64,000 nucleotides of DNA from Adiantum capillus-veneris. Taxonomy: Eukaryota > Streptophyta > Polypodiopsida > Polypodiales > Pteridaceae. Location: the NCBI GenBank assembly GCA_014529385.2, contig CM043952.1, forward strand, positions 153,203,057 to 153,267,056, written 5' to 3'. Both the position numbers and the translations under genes were made by a program. A model generated the notes under the pieces. It saw only the letters and a list, made by a program, of their open reading frames with translations, had not been told where the DNA came from and did no database searches. Positions 1 to 12,204 of the stretch are shown piece by piece (the first letter of the stretch is position 1; every line of letters starts with the position of its first letter).

Positions 1-228
1 AAAATTAGCAATGGTTAGTATGAAATTAGTGAAATTGGGGGTGGAATTGGGGGTTTGGGGTATTCATAACTCAACAAATAGGTTCAATTTCTTGCACAAC
101 ATCATCAAATCAAATTAAAATTGAGTTACATACACCCAAAAATTGATGAAATTAGTATGGAAATTACTCTATTCTAAACATCCTATACCCACTAGCTTAG
201 GTTATTGATCTCCGACAACGGTGCCAAA
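1..228 (-). mobile_element. Internal start of a Ty3/gypsy (Tat/Athila-type) element, cut by the window edge
   Basis: On the minus strand, positions 226-209 read TGGCACCGTTGTCGGAGA. This matches the tRNA-Asp-type primer-binding site TGGCGCCGTTGCCGGGGA that is characteristic of plant Tat/Athila gypsy elements. It lies 2 bp from the LTR that starts at 229. The rest of the element runs off the left edge. No coding sequence is visible in these 228 bases. Confidence 0.65.
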
Positions 229-1197
229 TGTTGGGAGGCGTTGTAGCAACAAACTAATCTCAACCCACACAAAACTATCAAATCCGTGAATTGGCAACCC
301 GGCTAGGACATGGAAGTACGAGCATCGGATGAATAGAAATAGAGGATCCAAGAGAATACCTCACCAATGTAAGTAGAGATGAGCCATGGCAAGACTAACT
401 CTAATCATACTCTAATCACTAATCAATCAAATCCTACACACATCGAGCCCACCGAAGTCTGACTTACCATAGATTAGGAACCCCAAACACACTAATTATA
501 AGCACACACTACTTGCATTGGTGTTAGCCTCTCCAATCACCACATGCAAATCAAGGCACTTCATCAATAGCTACACACACGAGGTGAATAGTGCTAGAGT
601 TTCATAAAACCTATCCACACACAAGCAAACAATAGGGCACACACACTAATTACAAGATTAAGACCCAACTTAATCAACCTAATTAGTGATGCTAAATATC
701 ACAAACCGGGTGCTTATAGAAGAATAGGAGTGGTTAATAGCAAGAAGTCATCACATATACTCAAATCTAAAATAATGAGAAATGTGAAACTGCTTCATGA
801 AATAATGAAATGTAGATACGATAAGACTAATGAGAAATTAAAGATTAGATTAATCAAGAAGAGCTTACTCTAATTACAATGGATTAGCACTAGCCTCTTA
901 AGCATGGACATTAAGCTCAAGGCTATTCCATAGAGTAAACACTCAAGAGAGAGAGAGCTCTCAAAAGTGGCTACTCAAGAATGAAGCCTCCTTGCATAAA
1001 GGCTTCCTTTTAAAGGCTGTCACCACAATCCCTTCTACTATGGGTTTATGTTTGAGCCCTCTAGCTAGCATATACAACTTTGGAACTCCCAATGAGCCCA
1101 AGACTTATCCAAAGTGAGTTGGAAATATTATGCACAACCATAGCATATCTCTTGCTTGATGCATAACCGGTGTAGCCTGTGTTGGCCACTGCTAACA
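229..1197 (-). repeat. 5' LTR of the Tat/Athila-type gypsy element
   Basis: This 969-bp block starts TGTTGG and ends CTAACA, so it has TG...CA termini with short inverted ends, and it abuts the primer-binding site at 209-226. It is AT-rich with no long ORF. It sits in the internal DNA of an older LTR element whose LTR begins at 1226. The partner LTR lies outside the window, so the boundaries rest on one copy. Confidence 0.55.
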
Positions 1198-1225
1198 GCT
1201 GATCTCTTCAGACGATTGATTCTAG

Positions 1226-1755
1226 TGTTAGAATTTAGAGCTATTAGTTATGTCGTCAGTTCAGTTAGTGAAATTGGAACAGAGTATTGAACTGAAATAG
1301 GAAACTGAACTGGAATGTTATACTGAAATGAGAGACATGACTGCAAGACTAGAAAGGTATTTGCAGATGCAAATTAATATCTCAAGGATAACCAGTACAG
1401 TGTATAATGGGTTTAAACTCATATGATTACAGAAGCAATGACTATAGCGTGAAGCTAGAGGCGAAGAGCTCGTAAACCCGAAAGTGCTTAGAAAGCTAAA
1501 AGCCAAAAGACCAAAAGTCAAGCAGCTAAGAAGCCAAGAAGCCCAATTACAATGTAGTTGGTCCTATTTATAGCTCCCAGCAGTTACTGCAATAACTGCC
1601 TGCAATAATTACTGCTAATGTGATTGCTCTCGTTGTTCGACCTTTTAAGAGACAGTTCCTGCCCGCTGGGACTATCCTCGCCTTCTACACTCTACCTACC
1701 ATTGTTTTCAATTTAAAAAAGGACTTTGATTTCTTTTAATGTCTTTGTTTTAACA
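1226..1755 (-). repeat. Old LTR, same family as the LTR split by hAT H1 at 56 kb
   Basis: The reverse complement aligns over several hundred bases with 56034-56377 plus 59655-59675. It ends in TTCTAACA, followed by a degenerate primer-binding site at 1214-1225. A TATA-like CTATAAATAGGAC near 1562-1574 is conserved in both copies and probably marks the LTR promoter. The outer end near 1755 is inferred from a TGTTA/TAACA pairing. At 1232-1252 this copy holds the uninterrupted version of the site where hAT H1 inserted in the other copy. Confidence 0.6.
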
Positions 1756-2212
<457 letters not shown>

Positions 2213-2457
2213 AGATGCAAACACCCACACCTTGCAAAATGGGAGATATATATGTAACTTGATGAGTGGGACCAAACCTAATCAAATTTCACAAGGCTAC
2301 ATTTTTATTTGGCGTTGCGTTATCTTATCTTCGGCATCCATATCTCCCCTTTTATCTTCGACGTTGGTGCTAGTTTTTGTGTGTCTCTTTTAGATCTCGT
2401 GCCTGCCCACGGGTCGGCTTGCGCCGCCGCCCCCCCCCCCCCCCTTTAGCTTTCTCC

Positions 2458-3390
2458 ATGGCGGTTGCTAGTATGGATGCCATGATGATACCAGTCGAGG
2501 AGGAGATTCGAAAATTCTCAGATATGCTTGCAACAAGAAATTTTTTGATGCATGAAGGCTTCATCCCGATGGATGAAGGGGTGGAGCAAACACCGAGTGC
2601 ATCAAATGATGTCAGACTGAGAGATGAAACAGTGACTAAGGGACCAAGCCAGGTGGATAATGAAGAATGATTGGTTGAGATAACTCCCCCCAAAAAAGGA
2701 TGATATGGTTGACCTCAACACCAAAGGGTACAATTTCCAGGTAAAGACACTCGATATTGAGGAGCCTCAAGGAACCATATGTACAAACACCAACAAGTTA
2801 GCTACCGATTCTGGTGCTCTTAGACCAAGCATCTCTTTTTTTGCAAGAATTTTGAAGGGTCCTAATTCTATGGTCTACAAAACCACAAGTGTTGAAGGAT
2901 CTAGCAATGTAGACCATGAAAAATTGAAGAATTCTAAGTCAAGGCTCAAACACGAACTGAAAGAAGTCAACAAACAGTTGGAGGCAGTAACAAAAGATCT
3001 AGCTCACATACAAAAAGCAAGGGGTTGCTAGAAGATGGGTTGGCGGATCGAGCTTATAGTGTTTTGAAGAAGTCTCTCCCATAGTAGGCAGAGGTTGTGG
3101 AGGCCATTACGATGGCGATACCACCAGCGCTTATTAAAAGGAAACCTACCATGCAAGCAAAGCTTACACTGGTGTTTGGCTTTTGTGGGACATTCTCAAA
3201 TAGATATCCGCTGATACAATGGATTCAAGGACCTCAAATCCTAGGGCATGGAGGAGGAATTGAAAGTATTGCATACCTTGCTAAGGGCTTCTGCTCAATC
3301 CAATTCAAGGATGACTCAGACGTTACAAAGATACTCGATAGAGGTCCCCTCTTGTTTAACAAGACAATGGTCTGTGTCGTATCATATTAG
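2458..3390 (+). pseudogene. LINE (L1-like) ORF1 remnant, N-terminal and DUF4283-like part
   Basis: An ATG at 2458 opens a frame to 2670. Related frames continue at 2705-3031 and 3097-3390 after frameshifts and stops. The 2705-3031 stretch ends in a lysine/glutamate-rich probable coiled coil (near residues 75-105). The 3097-3390 stretch, with GTFSNRYPLIQWIQG and later DVTKILDRGPLLF, resembles the DUF4283 domain of plant LINE ORF1 proteins, which bind the element RNA. Together with the zinc knuckle and endonuclease downstream this makes one decayed element. The family call is from remembered domain pattern, not a search. Confidence 0.55.
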
Positions 3391-3596
3391 CTCATTTTTT
3401 ATTTGACAGAATCAGTATAGGGGATACATCCTATTTGGGTCAAGTTCGTGGGGCTTCCAAGTTGGTTGTGGGATACTATCAAGATGCTCGCAAGTCAACT
3501 AGGCACCCCTTGTTTGTTCCTAACAAGAGAGGACGCTGCAGGGCTTCTAATCGGGTGTGCATAGGCTAGAATTTTTCCAAGACACCAGCTAAGAGC

Positions 3597-3989
3597 ATGG
3601 TTATCAATGTTGGAGTAGGGCTTGTCACGATCCCACTCAACTTCGGGACCTACTTTGGGGCATGCTTTGAGTGTAACAAATTTAGGCACTTTACCAAGGA
3701 TTTTCCCATGAAGGCTAAAGTAAATACTGACTCGGCAATGCAAGACTCCAGGATGGAAGCAACTGCAGAAGTGAGTGAGAATCAGGTAAAGAATTTCAAA
3801 GAGTCACAAGAAGTAGAAGAAAAAGAGGCCTTGATCTGTGACAAAGAAGTAACCAAACAGCTAGAGAAGGTGGTGGAGAAGCAGTACGTCCCTCTGCAAA
3901 TCCCTAAAGGTGCAAGCAATGAGAATACCTCTCCATCTAAGTTCACAGCAGTGACAACTATCTTGGTAGTGCAAAAATCCCAGGCCTGA
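3597..3989 (+). pseudogene. LINE ORF1 remnant, C-terminal zinc-knuckle part
   Basis: The frame carries CFECNKFRHFTKDFP near residues 23-37. This is a CX2CX4HX4C knuckle whose last cysteine has become phenylalanine, so metal binding is probably lost. An acidic, glutamate-rich tail follows. In plant LINEs the knuckle follows the DUF4283 domain, which is the order seen here. The frame is broken upstream around 3390-3596. Confidence 0.55.
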
Positions 3990-4287
3990 AGAGGGCCAAA
4001 AGGGTGAAGTTAGTGGCAAGGTACTCTTGGTCACTTGAGACTACAAAAGCTTGGAAAGAGAGAAGCACCACCCCACCCCCCTCTTAGCCAAAAGGGGCGA
4101 CTTCTATAGTCCCACTTCACAATCCCTTTGCTGTGCTAAAAGAAAAGAAAGCCCTTAATTTGGATCCCCCGAGAAACTGCATGGTAACCATGGGGAATGG
4201 AAAAGGACCAATGGAGGAGGACACCAGGAAAGAGAGCTCACTTGGAGTGTCTCAAGAGGTGGAGGATTTTGTTCCCCTATCTCAGTA

Positions 4288-5010
4288 ATGGAGGAGTTGA
4301 TTATCCAATCATGGAATGTTAAGGGGCTTAAGACCTAGAAGAAGAGCTCCCTCTTCTAGGAGGAAGTTAGGAAAAGAAATAAATTTAACTATTCGGCTAT
4401 CCAAGAACACCACCTTGATGCCGTAAGTCAAAGAGAACAAGCACTGGGGAAGAAGTTTGTATTTTATGGAGAGAGTGGTAATGGTTACATTGGTGAAATG
4501 ACGATTGTGGACAGAGACCTTGAACCCAAGGTGGTGCTCAATCATCCCTTTGGGAGAGCCTTGGGTGTAAAGATCAAGTGGGGGGACCAACATATCACCA
4601 TTGTCAACATTTACGGTCATTGCATGTCAAAGGAAAGAGAAAAGCTCTGGGATCACCTGAAAGACGTGCACATGGAAGGGGAATGGCTTTTGTTGGGAGA
4701 CTTCAACATGGTGGAGAAGAGAAAGGATAGAACAGGATCCTTGAGCATGCTTGCGGACTCAAAGAGTGCCAAATGGCAAAGGTTGTGTGAGAAGTGGGCT
4801 TTAATCACCCTTTGGGAGGTGGGCCCATGGAATAGCATGCCAGGATTCATGTATATTAGCGTGCAATATGCTGGCACAGCATCTCGATCAAGCCGGCTGG
4901 CTACCGCCATTGCTTAATATGAAGGTGGTAACTTCACAATGCCTATCGGATCACCTACCGTTAAGCATGAAGTTCCAAAATACCAAAGAAGAAGGTCACT
5001 GCCCTCAAGG
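4288..5010 (+). pseudogene. LINE ORF2 endonuclease domain, broken, without reverse transcriptase
   Basis: The ATG at 4288 leads into SWNVKGL, the usual opening of the exonuclease-endonuclease-phosphatase fold. A glutamate in IQEHH, the tyrosine of NIYGH and the catalytic GDFN (about residue 140) follow in order. At least two in-frame stops occur near 4336-4365. A frameshift near 4890 moves the terminal SDHLP motif (about 4955-4970) to another frame. The endonuclease would nick target DNA for reverse transcription. The RT domain that should follow is missing; coding similarity fades after about 5010. The element is dead and 3'-deleted. Confidence 0.65.
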
Positions 5011-5292
5011 ATTATTCTAGCATGACATGGAAGACGTCTAGTATGACAATTTGCAAAGATGGACATTAACGATGCTCTTCAGTGCATCAATGCAATACTT
5101 TCTCGGACAATGATTGGCATCAAACAATGCCCAATTTCGTGCATCCTTGGGCATTGATGATAATGATTTTATTTTTTCACTTTATGCATAGCTATACTGG
5201 AATAAAAGAAGATAGTGAACGTTGAAAAGATAGTGGCCGTCGCATTTGTTCATGTGTGCCTCCTTCACTCCTTTTGTGGTAGCAGCCATATC

Positions 5293-5295
<3 letters not shown>

Positions 5296-5371
<76 letters not shown>
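5296..5371 (+). repeat. (CT)n microsatellite
   Basis: About 38 uninterrupted CT units. Confidence 0.97.
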
Positions 5372-5374
<3 letters not shown>

Positions 5375-7069
5375 GAGTGACCAAAGTTCGCAGGTTGGGT
5401 TTTCTTACCTTATCCCTGCATGCATCAGGTGTGACCGGCCCTTATTTTGAGTGTTGGGGCTCGCATCAATGCACCCACTATAAGAGGAGTAGTCCATAAC
5501 CGCTAGCATTGCCGCAAAAATACAAAGGAAAATAGAAAAAGAAAATATTGTATACACAACAATAACTACGACTAAAATAAGCTAGTGGTTTACAAGCAAT
5601 AATTGCGGTAATATTTGTGAAAATATACCCGCAGTTGTCTCCCTCCAACCAATGTTGTGAAAAACGTTGATCGGAGACATTTAGAAATCTAGCATGCAGC
5701 ACGTCCGCAATGTAGCGTGCATGATCGAGCAGTTGGTCTCTAAACTTTACAAAACATTTCTTCTATGTCGAATGTATAAGAATCGAAAGATGGCGTCAAA
5801 ACACACTGCCTTGTGCTGTACCAAAGTCCACCTCCCCGCCATATTTTACCCTGTAGTAGCATACATGCCTGCCTATCATGGTTGTGTCGGTATCCTTGTC
5901 CTTTGCGTCAGGGGTGGCACGCTCTGAAATAGGGGACTCCGTTCCACCACCACCACTATTAGAACAAGCGAAGCCACAAAATCCCTCACCGCTTCGTCTC
6001 TCTGGACGCTCGCTGCCTTGAGACTAGCGTCGATGCGCACCGCTAGAAGAAGTGTGTCGATGGTGTTTTGGCGAAGAAGGAGTGGAATGGGGTGGCATGG
6101 GACCCTATGATGCCATGGGAGTGGGACCCTATGATGGAAGGGGAGTAGGACGATAAGAAGGGGCTGTAAACTGAGGTGTCGTCGGTGCAAGGCTCTGGAT
6201 GTAAGGTGTCCCTCCGTGCCTCCCCTATGGTGTGGACTGTGGAAAAGACCGTAGTTCACAAGCTGCTGCCTGCAGAGTGTAGCTGCCAAACAATTTCTCC
6301 GTTGAACGATGGTACTAGCCTTGTAAATAGATAGCCCGTTGTAGGTCTGGATCTACGACCGGTGGAGGAACCTGAGTAGAGTAGGTGTAGGATGGCCATG
6401 CCTACAATTAACAAAAATAAACCTATAACACTCATGGTTTAGGGTTAACTAGCCACAAATAGTCTTTATTTCTTTGCTTGTTCTCATCGCCTCAAGACTC
6501 AGGTCCACTAGAGGGGATGTCCACCCCGAGTGGGAACCCACATGGATGTGAATCAACCAAAAGAAGAGCCAGATGGCTGCTCCCCACCAGGTGGTCCCTT
6601 GTCTGACATCTACATTACAAAGAGCAATATGAGATTTATTTTCCCTCACTACTCACTCATCTATACATACGTACATAAGTATATATGCACATAAGCACGT
6701 AGATACATATATATACTAGTAGACCTAAGTAGGGACTAGTAGTACCAAAGGTCAAGTGGCACCTCTTTAGATATCATCACAGTCTCAACCGTGGTAAAAC
6801 CAAAGGTGCGTTGCGGTAATCCATGCATGAGTGGATCAATGACCGCAATGCCATGATTAAAAAAGGACTATACCCAAGAGGAAGCGTCTAACATTTGTGT
6901 GTTATGCTCACATACTTAGTGCCTACGTACATCCATAAAGAAATACATATGTACACACAAATATATATACAATTACGTAAATGTAGCCATCATTTTGAGT
7001 AGAGGTAAAGAGCTATGGCTATAAATGTAGCCATCGTTTTGTGTTGTTCGAATGCGAGAGTGCTCCTGT
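5372..7069. other. No recognisable gene
   Basis: The longest frame is 5876-6289 on the minus strand, proline/histidine/leucine-rich and without a recognised domain. Around 6105-6150 the plus strand has a short repeat of GGGACCCTATGATG. The sequence near 5595-5640 (AATAATTGCGGTAAT...) resembles 15690-15715, which hints at a shared small repeat. The 6650-7000 part is AT-rich with many TACATA-type words. I see nothing that supports a gene. Confidence 0.4.
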
Positions 7070-7360
7070 TTCTATAGAGTGCTTTGAAAAAGAGCTTCTT
7101 TATTGTGCTTCTTGTGCAGCATCTCTTAACAAACAGCTCCTTGTTTAAGGGATTATTGTGCACATTGCATGCCTACTTCCATTCTGAGGTACGGTATTGT
7201 TGAAAGCAGTCCAACCTAATGCCGCGTCCGTGCGGAGAAAGAGATAGGAAGAGAGAGAGAAAGATGGAGAAGGTAAGGAGAAGAAAGTAGAAAGTAATTT
7301 TTGAATTCCATCGGCTTCACGTAAAGAAGGTCTTTTTCAAAGCACTCTACAGAAGCGGAA
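7070..7360. repeat. Imperfect inverted repeat with coding-like arms
   Basis: TAGAGTGCTTTGAAAAAGA at about 7075-7093 is the reverse complement of TCTTTTTCAAAGCACTCTA at 7331-7349. Weaker pairing extends to roughly 35-40 bp per arm, with about 235 bp between them. Each arm can be read, on opposite strands, as a peptide of the form S-x-ECFEK-x-LLY, so the arms may be inverted copies of one gene fragment rather than transposon ends. Confidence 0.6.
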
Positions 7361-7438
7361 GCCTTACCTACATTGTGCACACCACAAAATGGTTGCTTCG
7401 CATACAACCATTGCTCTTTATCTCCCTATTTCTTTATC

Positions 7439-7440
<2 letters not shown>

Positions 7441-7508
<68 letters not shown>

Positions 7509-7546
7509 TCTCTCTCAGTTTCTCTATCTCTCCCTCCCTCTCTCTT

Positions 7547-7623
<77 letters not shown>

Positions 7624-7630
7624 CTATCTA
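7441..7630 (+). repeat. Interrupted (CT)n with an (ATCT)n segment
   Basis: Two CT blocks (7441-7503 and 7553-7604) are separated by CCTCTCTCAGTTTC-type interruptions. An ATCT tetranucleotide run follows at about 7604-7630. All long frames here are repeat artefacts. Confidence 0.97.
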
Positions 7631-8029
7631 CCTCTCTCTCCCTCTCTCTTTCCCTCTGCCACATCAGCATGTCAGCGTGATTTTCGAGATTCTGCCACGT
7701 CAGCAATGCTGTGAAATTCTCAAAAAATGTCCCTTGAAAGCATTCTAATCACCCTCGATTACCCTTGCAAAACAGACAAAGACCATAAGCTATCTTAGTA
7801 GACACTAACCGTTAGTACCTACGCACTAGACACAACACATCTAGCACATGTACAAAGACGCCAGTCACATTACTGCACATGACATCACAAGAGATCACAT
7901 GACAAATCACATTCAAAAATCATTCCAAATCTCAAACAATGACTCCCAGCAACGTATTTAGTAACCACATCCTTACTGATGTCGGGTTAACTAATCCCAT
8001 ATTGTGAACATGTCTATAGAGATTTTTTG

Positions 8030-8165
8030 ACTCAAGCATTGTCGTGTGCAAGTAGTCATTCGCCTCAAGCACTGTTGTATGCAAGTAATCTTTCACCTCA
8101 AGCACTATCGTGTGCAGAAATATTTTTCCCTCAAGCACTATCGTGTGCGAGGAATCTTTTTCGGG
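8030..8165 (+). repeat. Tandem repeat, about 36-37 bp, four copies
   Basis: The unit contains TCAAGCACTATCGTGTGC with diverged spacers and occurs at about 8033, 8069, 8106 and 8142. It sits where gypsy element K carries its own 33-bp tandem repeat, between the coding region and the 3' LTR. It is not a CRISPR array: the unit is wholly tandem with no unique spacers. Confidence 0.75.
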
Positions 8166-8428
8166 GATCCCAATCCATCACTAAGTTCTTACTGAACAGA
8201 GTGGTCCAATTATTCATTCCATTAAATCAACCAAGATTCATGATTTCTTATCAGGTTCTTTCATGAGCTGTCATTGTTGATCTCAACATCAGTTTTATTC
8301 AAAATTCAAAATTATCTTCCAACATAAAAGTTTTGTTTCTTAAATCCACAAAGCAAAATAATGCTAATTCAAAAAGCTATTCTGGAACGAGTATCTCCTC
8401 ATCCTACTATTCTGTCACAATGTGCCAG

Positions 8429-8656
8429 TCATTTTGATTTTTGTGTCCTTTTGGGACACTTTGTAGCGATATGTCCTTGTTCTCCACATTCAAAACACTT
8501 CCCTGCTTTGAAATATTCATCTCTTTGGTCTTCTGGCAATGAAGGTCGTCTTTCTTTTCGTCGATTGTTTCTGCTATGACTTGTTGAAGGTTCGTTTGAT
8601 GAGTAAGTCAATTTACCCAAATGTATAGCAAATCCCCGCTTCGCATGTCCCATCAA
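8429..8656 (-). pseudogene. Ty3/gypsy gag zinc-knuckle fragment
   Basis: The fragment begins GHAKRGFAIHLG, matching SHAKRGFAIHCG in element A (51.6 kb). It ends with an intact nucleocapsid knuckle CFECGEQGHIATKC (CX2CX4HX4C, about residues 52-65). Upstream capsid sequence continues to about 8790 with stops. Such knuckles bind element RNA. The rest of the polyprotein is deleted. Confidence 0.7.
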
Positions 8657-8862
8657 CTGCTGTATAGACTCGGACTTCTGTTCGAGACAGTAGTCTCGAA
8701 TTTCTTTGGGAAGCCCACAACTAAATCATTCAATCTGTTCCCTAAAACTAATCTTCTTAAAGGATGAAACATGGAGAAAAATTTTCCAAGGAGGGCACCC
8801 CTAGTGCCTAGACACCTGCATGTTTCCCATATCTCATTAGTGCGGAGTGGATTTATGAGAGA

Positions 8863-8937
8863 ATGACCGAAGTAAAAGCTCCCGAAGAAGACATCACCGA
8901 CAAAGAATGGGAGTATGCACAAGGCTGCATACCCAAG
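8863..8937 (+). pseudogene. Probable first exon piece of a CACTA-transposon-like (DUF4216 region) gene
   Basis: The frame from ATG 8863 reads EWEYAQGCIPK and stops at an AAG|GTAGAG splice donor (8938). Spliced in phase 0 to 14584, it gives GCIPK-CRHFCTHHIDERRTT. This resembles the TGC...G.RFHT...R.T segment that opens DUF4216 in CACTA elements. The intron between them contains the whole of Copia D. The call depends on the splice inference and remembered family pattern. The start of the original protein is not visible because a gypsy remnant lies upstream. Confidence 0.4.
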
Positions 8938-9035
8938 GTAGAGTACTCATATACCTGAACCATATTGTAAAGTTTTTTCTTGATTTTATCTTTGTAATTG
9001 ATAAAAGATATTTTCCTATTTTGTATTGTCTTTCC

Positions 9036-9227
9036 TGAAGGAGTACGAGTGGAAGTGTGACGCGAGAGAGAGTGCGAGAAGAAGAGCACGACGATATGGT
9101 GAACTCACTCTGTTGTAATGTGTAGAGCATAGTGAGTTCTTATTAGGTTTTTACAAAAGAATATGTGTACATACCTGGTGGCCCACCCACTTACCTGGGC
9201 AACCACATTGGGCTTTATACCCCAACA
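9036..9227 (-). repeat. 3' LTR of Copia D
   Basis: 192 bp, TG...CA. It differs from the other LTR at six positions, every one a CpG lost to TpG or CpA in this copy. It contains a short GA run (9064-9072). Confidence 0.93.
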
Positions 9228-9316
9228 ACCTCCCACTTAAAGTCCAATGTGGTACTTTAAGTGTGAGAGAAGCTACTATACAAGCTAATATACAAGAGAT
9301 GTAGAGAAGTGATGTA

Positions 9317-11053
9317 CTATCCTACACCTAACTGCTTGCGAAAATGCGCAAAGCTCTCTGAGGGAAGTCCTTTTGTAAGTAGATCAGCAGGATCTTTTGT
9401 GGTGTGAACTTTGACAAGCTGAAGTTGCTTATCCTCGAGTATTTCCCTGATGAAATGATACTTCACATCCACATGCTTTGTCTTTGAGTGATAAACTGGA
9501 TTGCCAGCCAATTGTATAGCACTTTGACTATCACAATATAACACAGGCATCTCTTCTTTGATTCCCAAATCTGTTACTAGTCGATTAAGCCAAATTGATT
9601 CTTTGCATGCCTCTGATGCTGCAACATATTCAGCCTCTGTAGTAGACTGAGTAACAAAATCTTGTAATCTAGAACGCCACAATACTGCTCCACCAGCCAA
9701 TGTAAAGACATACCCTGACGTAGACCTTCGGTTGTCTAAGTCACCTGCATAATCTGAGTCTGTAAAACCCTTTACACTTAGCTCCTGACTCCCATAGCAT
9801 ATGCACATACTCTTTGTAGCTTTCAGGTATCTCAATATTCCTTTCACTGCCTCCCAATGTTTCTTGCCTGGGTTTGACATGTATCGACTTACTACTCCCA
9901 CTGCAAATGCAATGTCTGGGCGAGTAGCAATCATTGCATATATCAAACTACCCACTGCAGACGCATATGGAATCTTATCCATTTCAGCCTGTTCTTCCTC
10001 AGACACCGGACAGTCTTGTTTGCTAAGTTTCACATATGGTGGCAATGGAACACTCAATGCCTTTCCCTTCTCCATATTGAAACGTTGCAAAACCTTGTCA
10101 ATATACTCTGTTTTATATAACCAGATCAACTTCTTTGATCTGTCTCTCTCAATGCGCATACCAAGTATATGACTTGCCTCACCCATGTCTTTCATGTCAA
10201 ACGATTTTGCCATCTTTGACTTCAAAGCTGAAATTTCTTCCAAGTGCTTGCCAGCAATCAACATGTCATCCACATACAAAATAAGGATCAGCCAACTACC
10301 ATCCTTAGCCTTCTTTGTATATAGACAGTGATCGAACTCACTACGTTTGTAGCCTTGAGAAAGCATAAACTTGTGGGATTTATGGTACCATGCCCTCGGT
10401 GATTGTTTTAAGCCATAAAGACTCTTTAACAACTGGCATACCCAATCTTCCTTGCCTTTCTCAACAAACCCTTCTGGCTGCTGCATGTAAATTTCCACAT
10501 CTAAATCACCATGCAAGAACGCTGTCTTGACATCCATTTGGTGCAACACCAAATCTAATATGGCAACCAATGCAAGAAAGCATCTCAATGTAGTCATCTT
10601 GACCACCGGAGAGAAGACTTCATCAAAGTTAATGCCTTGTTCTTGCTTAAAGCCCTTGGCAACAAGCCTTGCTTTGTACTTTGGCTGACTATCATGAGCG
10701 GTGATCTTATACCTGTAAACCCATTTACAAGGTAGATCCTTTTTGCCCTGTGGTAATTTAACTAGCTTCCATGTCTCGTTTTTATGCAGAGCTGTCATCT
10801 CTGACTGCATGGCCAATTGCCAATTCCCGGAGTCCTTCATTTGCACTGCTTCCTTGTAACATGAAGGCTCATTGCAATTAGTCAGCATGACATAGTTCAT
10901 AGATGGAACAAACCGATCAGGAGGTCGCGTGATACGTCCAGATCTACGCAAAATAGGTGGCTCAAGCTCAGCCACCACCTGTGGTTCCAATCTATCCTGT
11001 CCTTGCTCCTCTTGAGCCCTGACATTTTGTCTTGCACGTGCAGGTCCATCTTC
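9317..11053 (-). pseudogene. Copia D reverse transcriptase and RNase H
   Basis: RT begins with the conserved WQLAMQSEMTALHKNETW and continues through KPK-type QPKYKARLVAKGF, VDVKTAFLHGDL-like sequence, and the catalytic YVDDMLIAG. RNase H follows with GFTDSDYAGD, STTEAEYVAASEA and the CDSQSAIQLA motif, ending at a stop at 9317. The proteins make and process the element cDNA in cytoplasmic particles. All catalytic motifs look intact. The frame is joined to integrase through a premature TAA at 11054-11056, so the polyprotein cannot be made whole. Confidence 0.9.
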
Positions 11054-12177
11054 TTAGAAGACAACTCTTTTAATCTCCTCAAACCTCTCTGGTTTAGAAT
11101 GATATTTGGATTCATTAAAGTGAACATCATTGCTGCGGACAACCTTTCTGGATTCGGGATCCCGAAGTCTGTACCCCATCTCACCAGAATTACCATAGCC
11201 TAGAAAGATGCACTTTCTACTCTTTGGCTCAAGTTTGTTCCTACATTCCTTTGCAACGTGAGTATATGCCTCACAGCCAAATACTCTGAGATGCTTGTAT
11301 GAGGGCACCTTGCCTGACCATACCATCTCTGCCACTAAATCCTTCTGCAAAACCTTGCTAGGAGATCTATTTATAAGATGAACAGCTGTTGATACAGCTT
11401 CAGCCCAAAACCCATTTGGCAATTGTGCATTAGACAACATACTTCTGACCTTCTCTTATATGGTCCTATTCATCCTCTCAGCAACACCATTTTGAGGAGG
11501 ATTGTAAGGAGCAGTAAGTTCATGTTTTATACCTTTTGACTCACAAAAGTCCTGAAAGGCCTTTGAAACATACTCTCACCATTGTCAGTGCGTAAGCATT
11601 TAAGCTTCTTGCCACTCTGATTCTCCACAAGTGTCACAAACATTTTGAAAACACTAAGCGCTTCATCCTTGTGCTTGAGAAAGTAAACCCATACTTTCCT
11701 CGAGTAATCATCTATAAATGTCATAAAGTAAGAAGCTCCCCCTAGAGATAGGTTAGGCATAGGTCCACACAAATCACTATGAACAAGTGCCAACTGTGTA
11801 TCTCTTCTACTGCTTCTATGCTTATGTGGCTGCTGTGTTTGCTTACCATACAGACAATGTTCACAGAATTCAAAAGCATTAAATGAAAATCCAAGCAAAT
11901 AACCAGAACGAGACAAGATTTCCATTCCCTTCTTGGACATATGTCCTAACCGGCTATGCCACAAAGAAATGTTCGGCTGCTCGGTTACATTGATTACATT
12001 TTTAGAGACATTTGATACATAAATCATGTAAAGCCCTCCAGACTTTACTCCATGTGCTACTATCATAGAACCCTTGGATATCTTCCACATGTTCTGTCCA
12101 AAAGTGGTGACGTAGCCAGCATCATCAAGTAAACCTGTGCTGATCAAGCTCTTTGTAATTGCGGGAACATGTCTCAC
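11054..12177 (-). pseudogene. Copia D GAG-pre-integrase and integrase
   Basis: The zinc-binding region reads LWHSRLGHMSKKGME followed by FCEHCLYGKQ (HHCC). The catalytic core includes LVHSDLCGPM, FIDDYSRKVWVYF and LRTDNGE. A frameshift just after RTDNG (near 11580) shifts the remainder, and an ATA-TAA stop replaces the expected glutamine near 11458. The 11054-11440 frame carries the rest of the core (LPNGFWAEAVSTAVHLINRS). Integrase inserts the cDNA; here it is inactivated. Confidence 0.88.
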
Positions 12178-12204
12178 ATTCTTCAGCGTGAAAGAAGAGC
12201 CATT

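Larger units (their letters stand above)
7725..8800 (-). mobile_element. Internally deleted Ty3/gypsy remnant related to chromovirus A
   Basis: The plus-strand sequence from 7725 (CTTGAAAGCATTCTAATC...) to about 8020 aligns with 42190-42480, the stretch next to the 3' LTR polypurine tract of element A. Directly beyond it, with protease, RT and integrase missing, lies gag sequence (8429-8790) matching A's gag. So the 3' end is fused to gag, consistent with a large internal deletion. No LTR was recognised. Its right end meets the CACTA-like exon near 8815. Confidence 0.6.

Noticed and set aside
8030-8165. CRISPR-like array of about 36-bp repeats
   Set aside because: The whole unit is repeated with no unique spacers, it lies inside a gypsy remnant, and the DNA is eukaryotic.
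9317-10990. Treating the Copia D RT/RNase H frame as a host gene
   Set aside because: It is flanked by LTRs, a primer site and target duplications and has all Copia domains; its apparent start is not an ATG.
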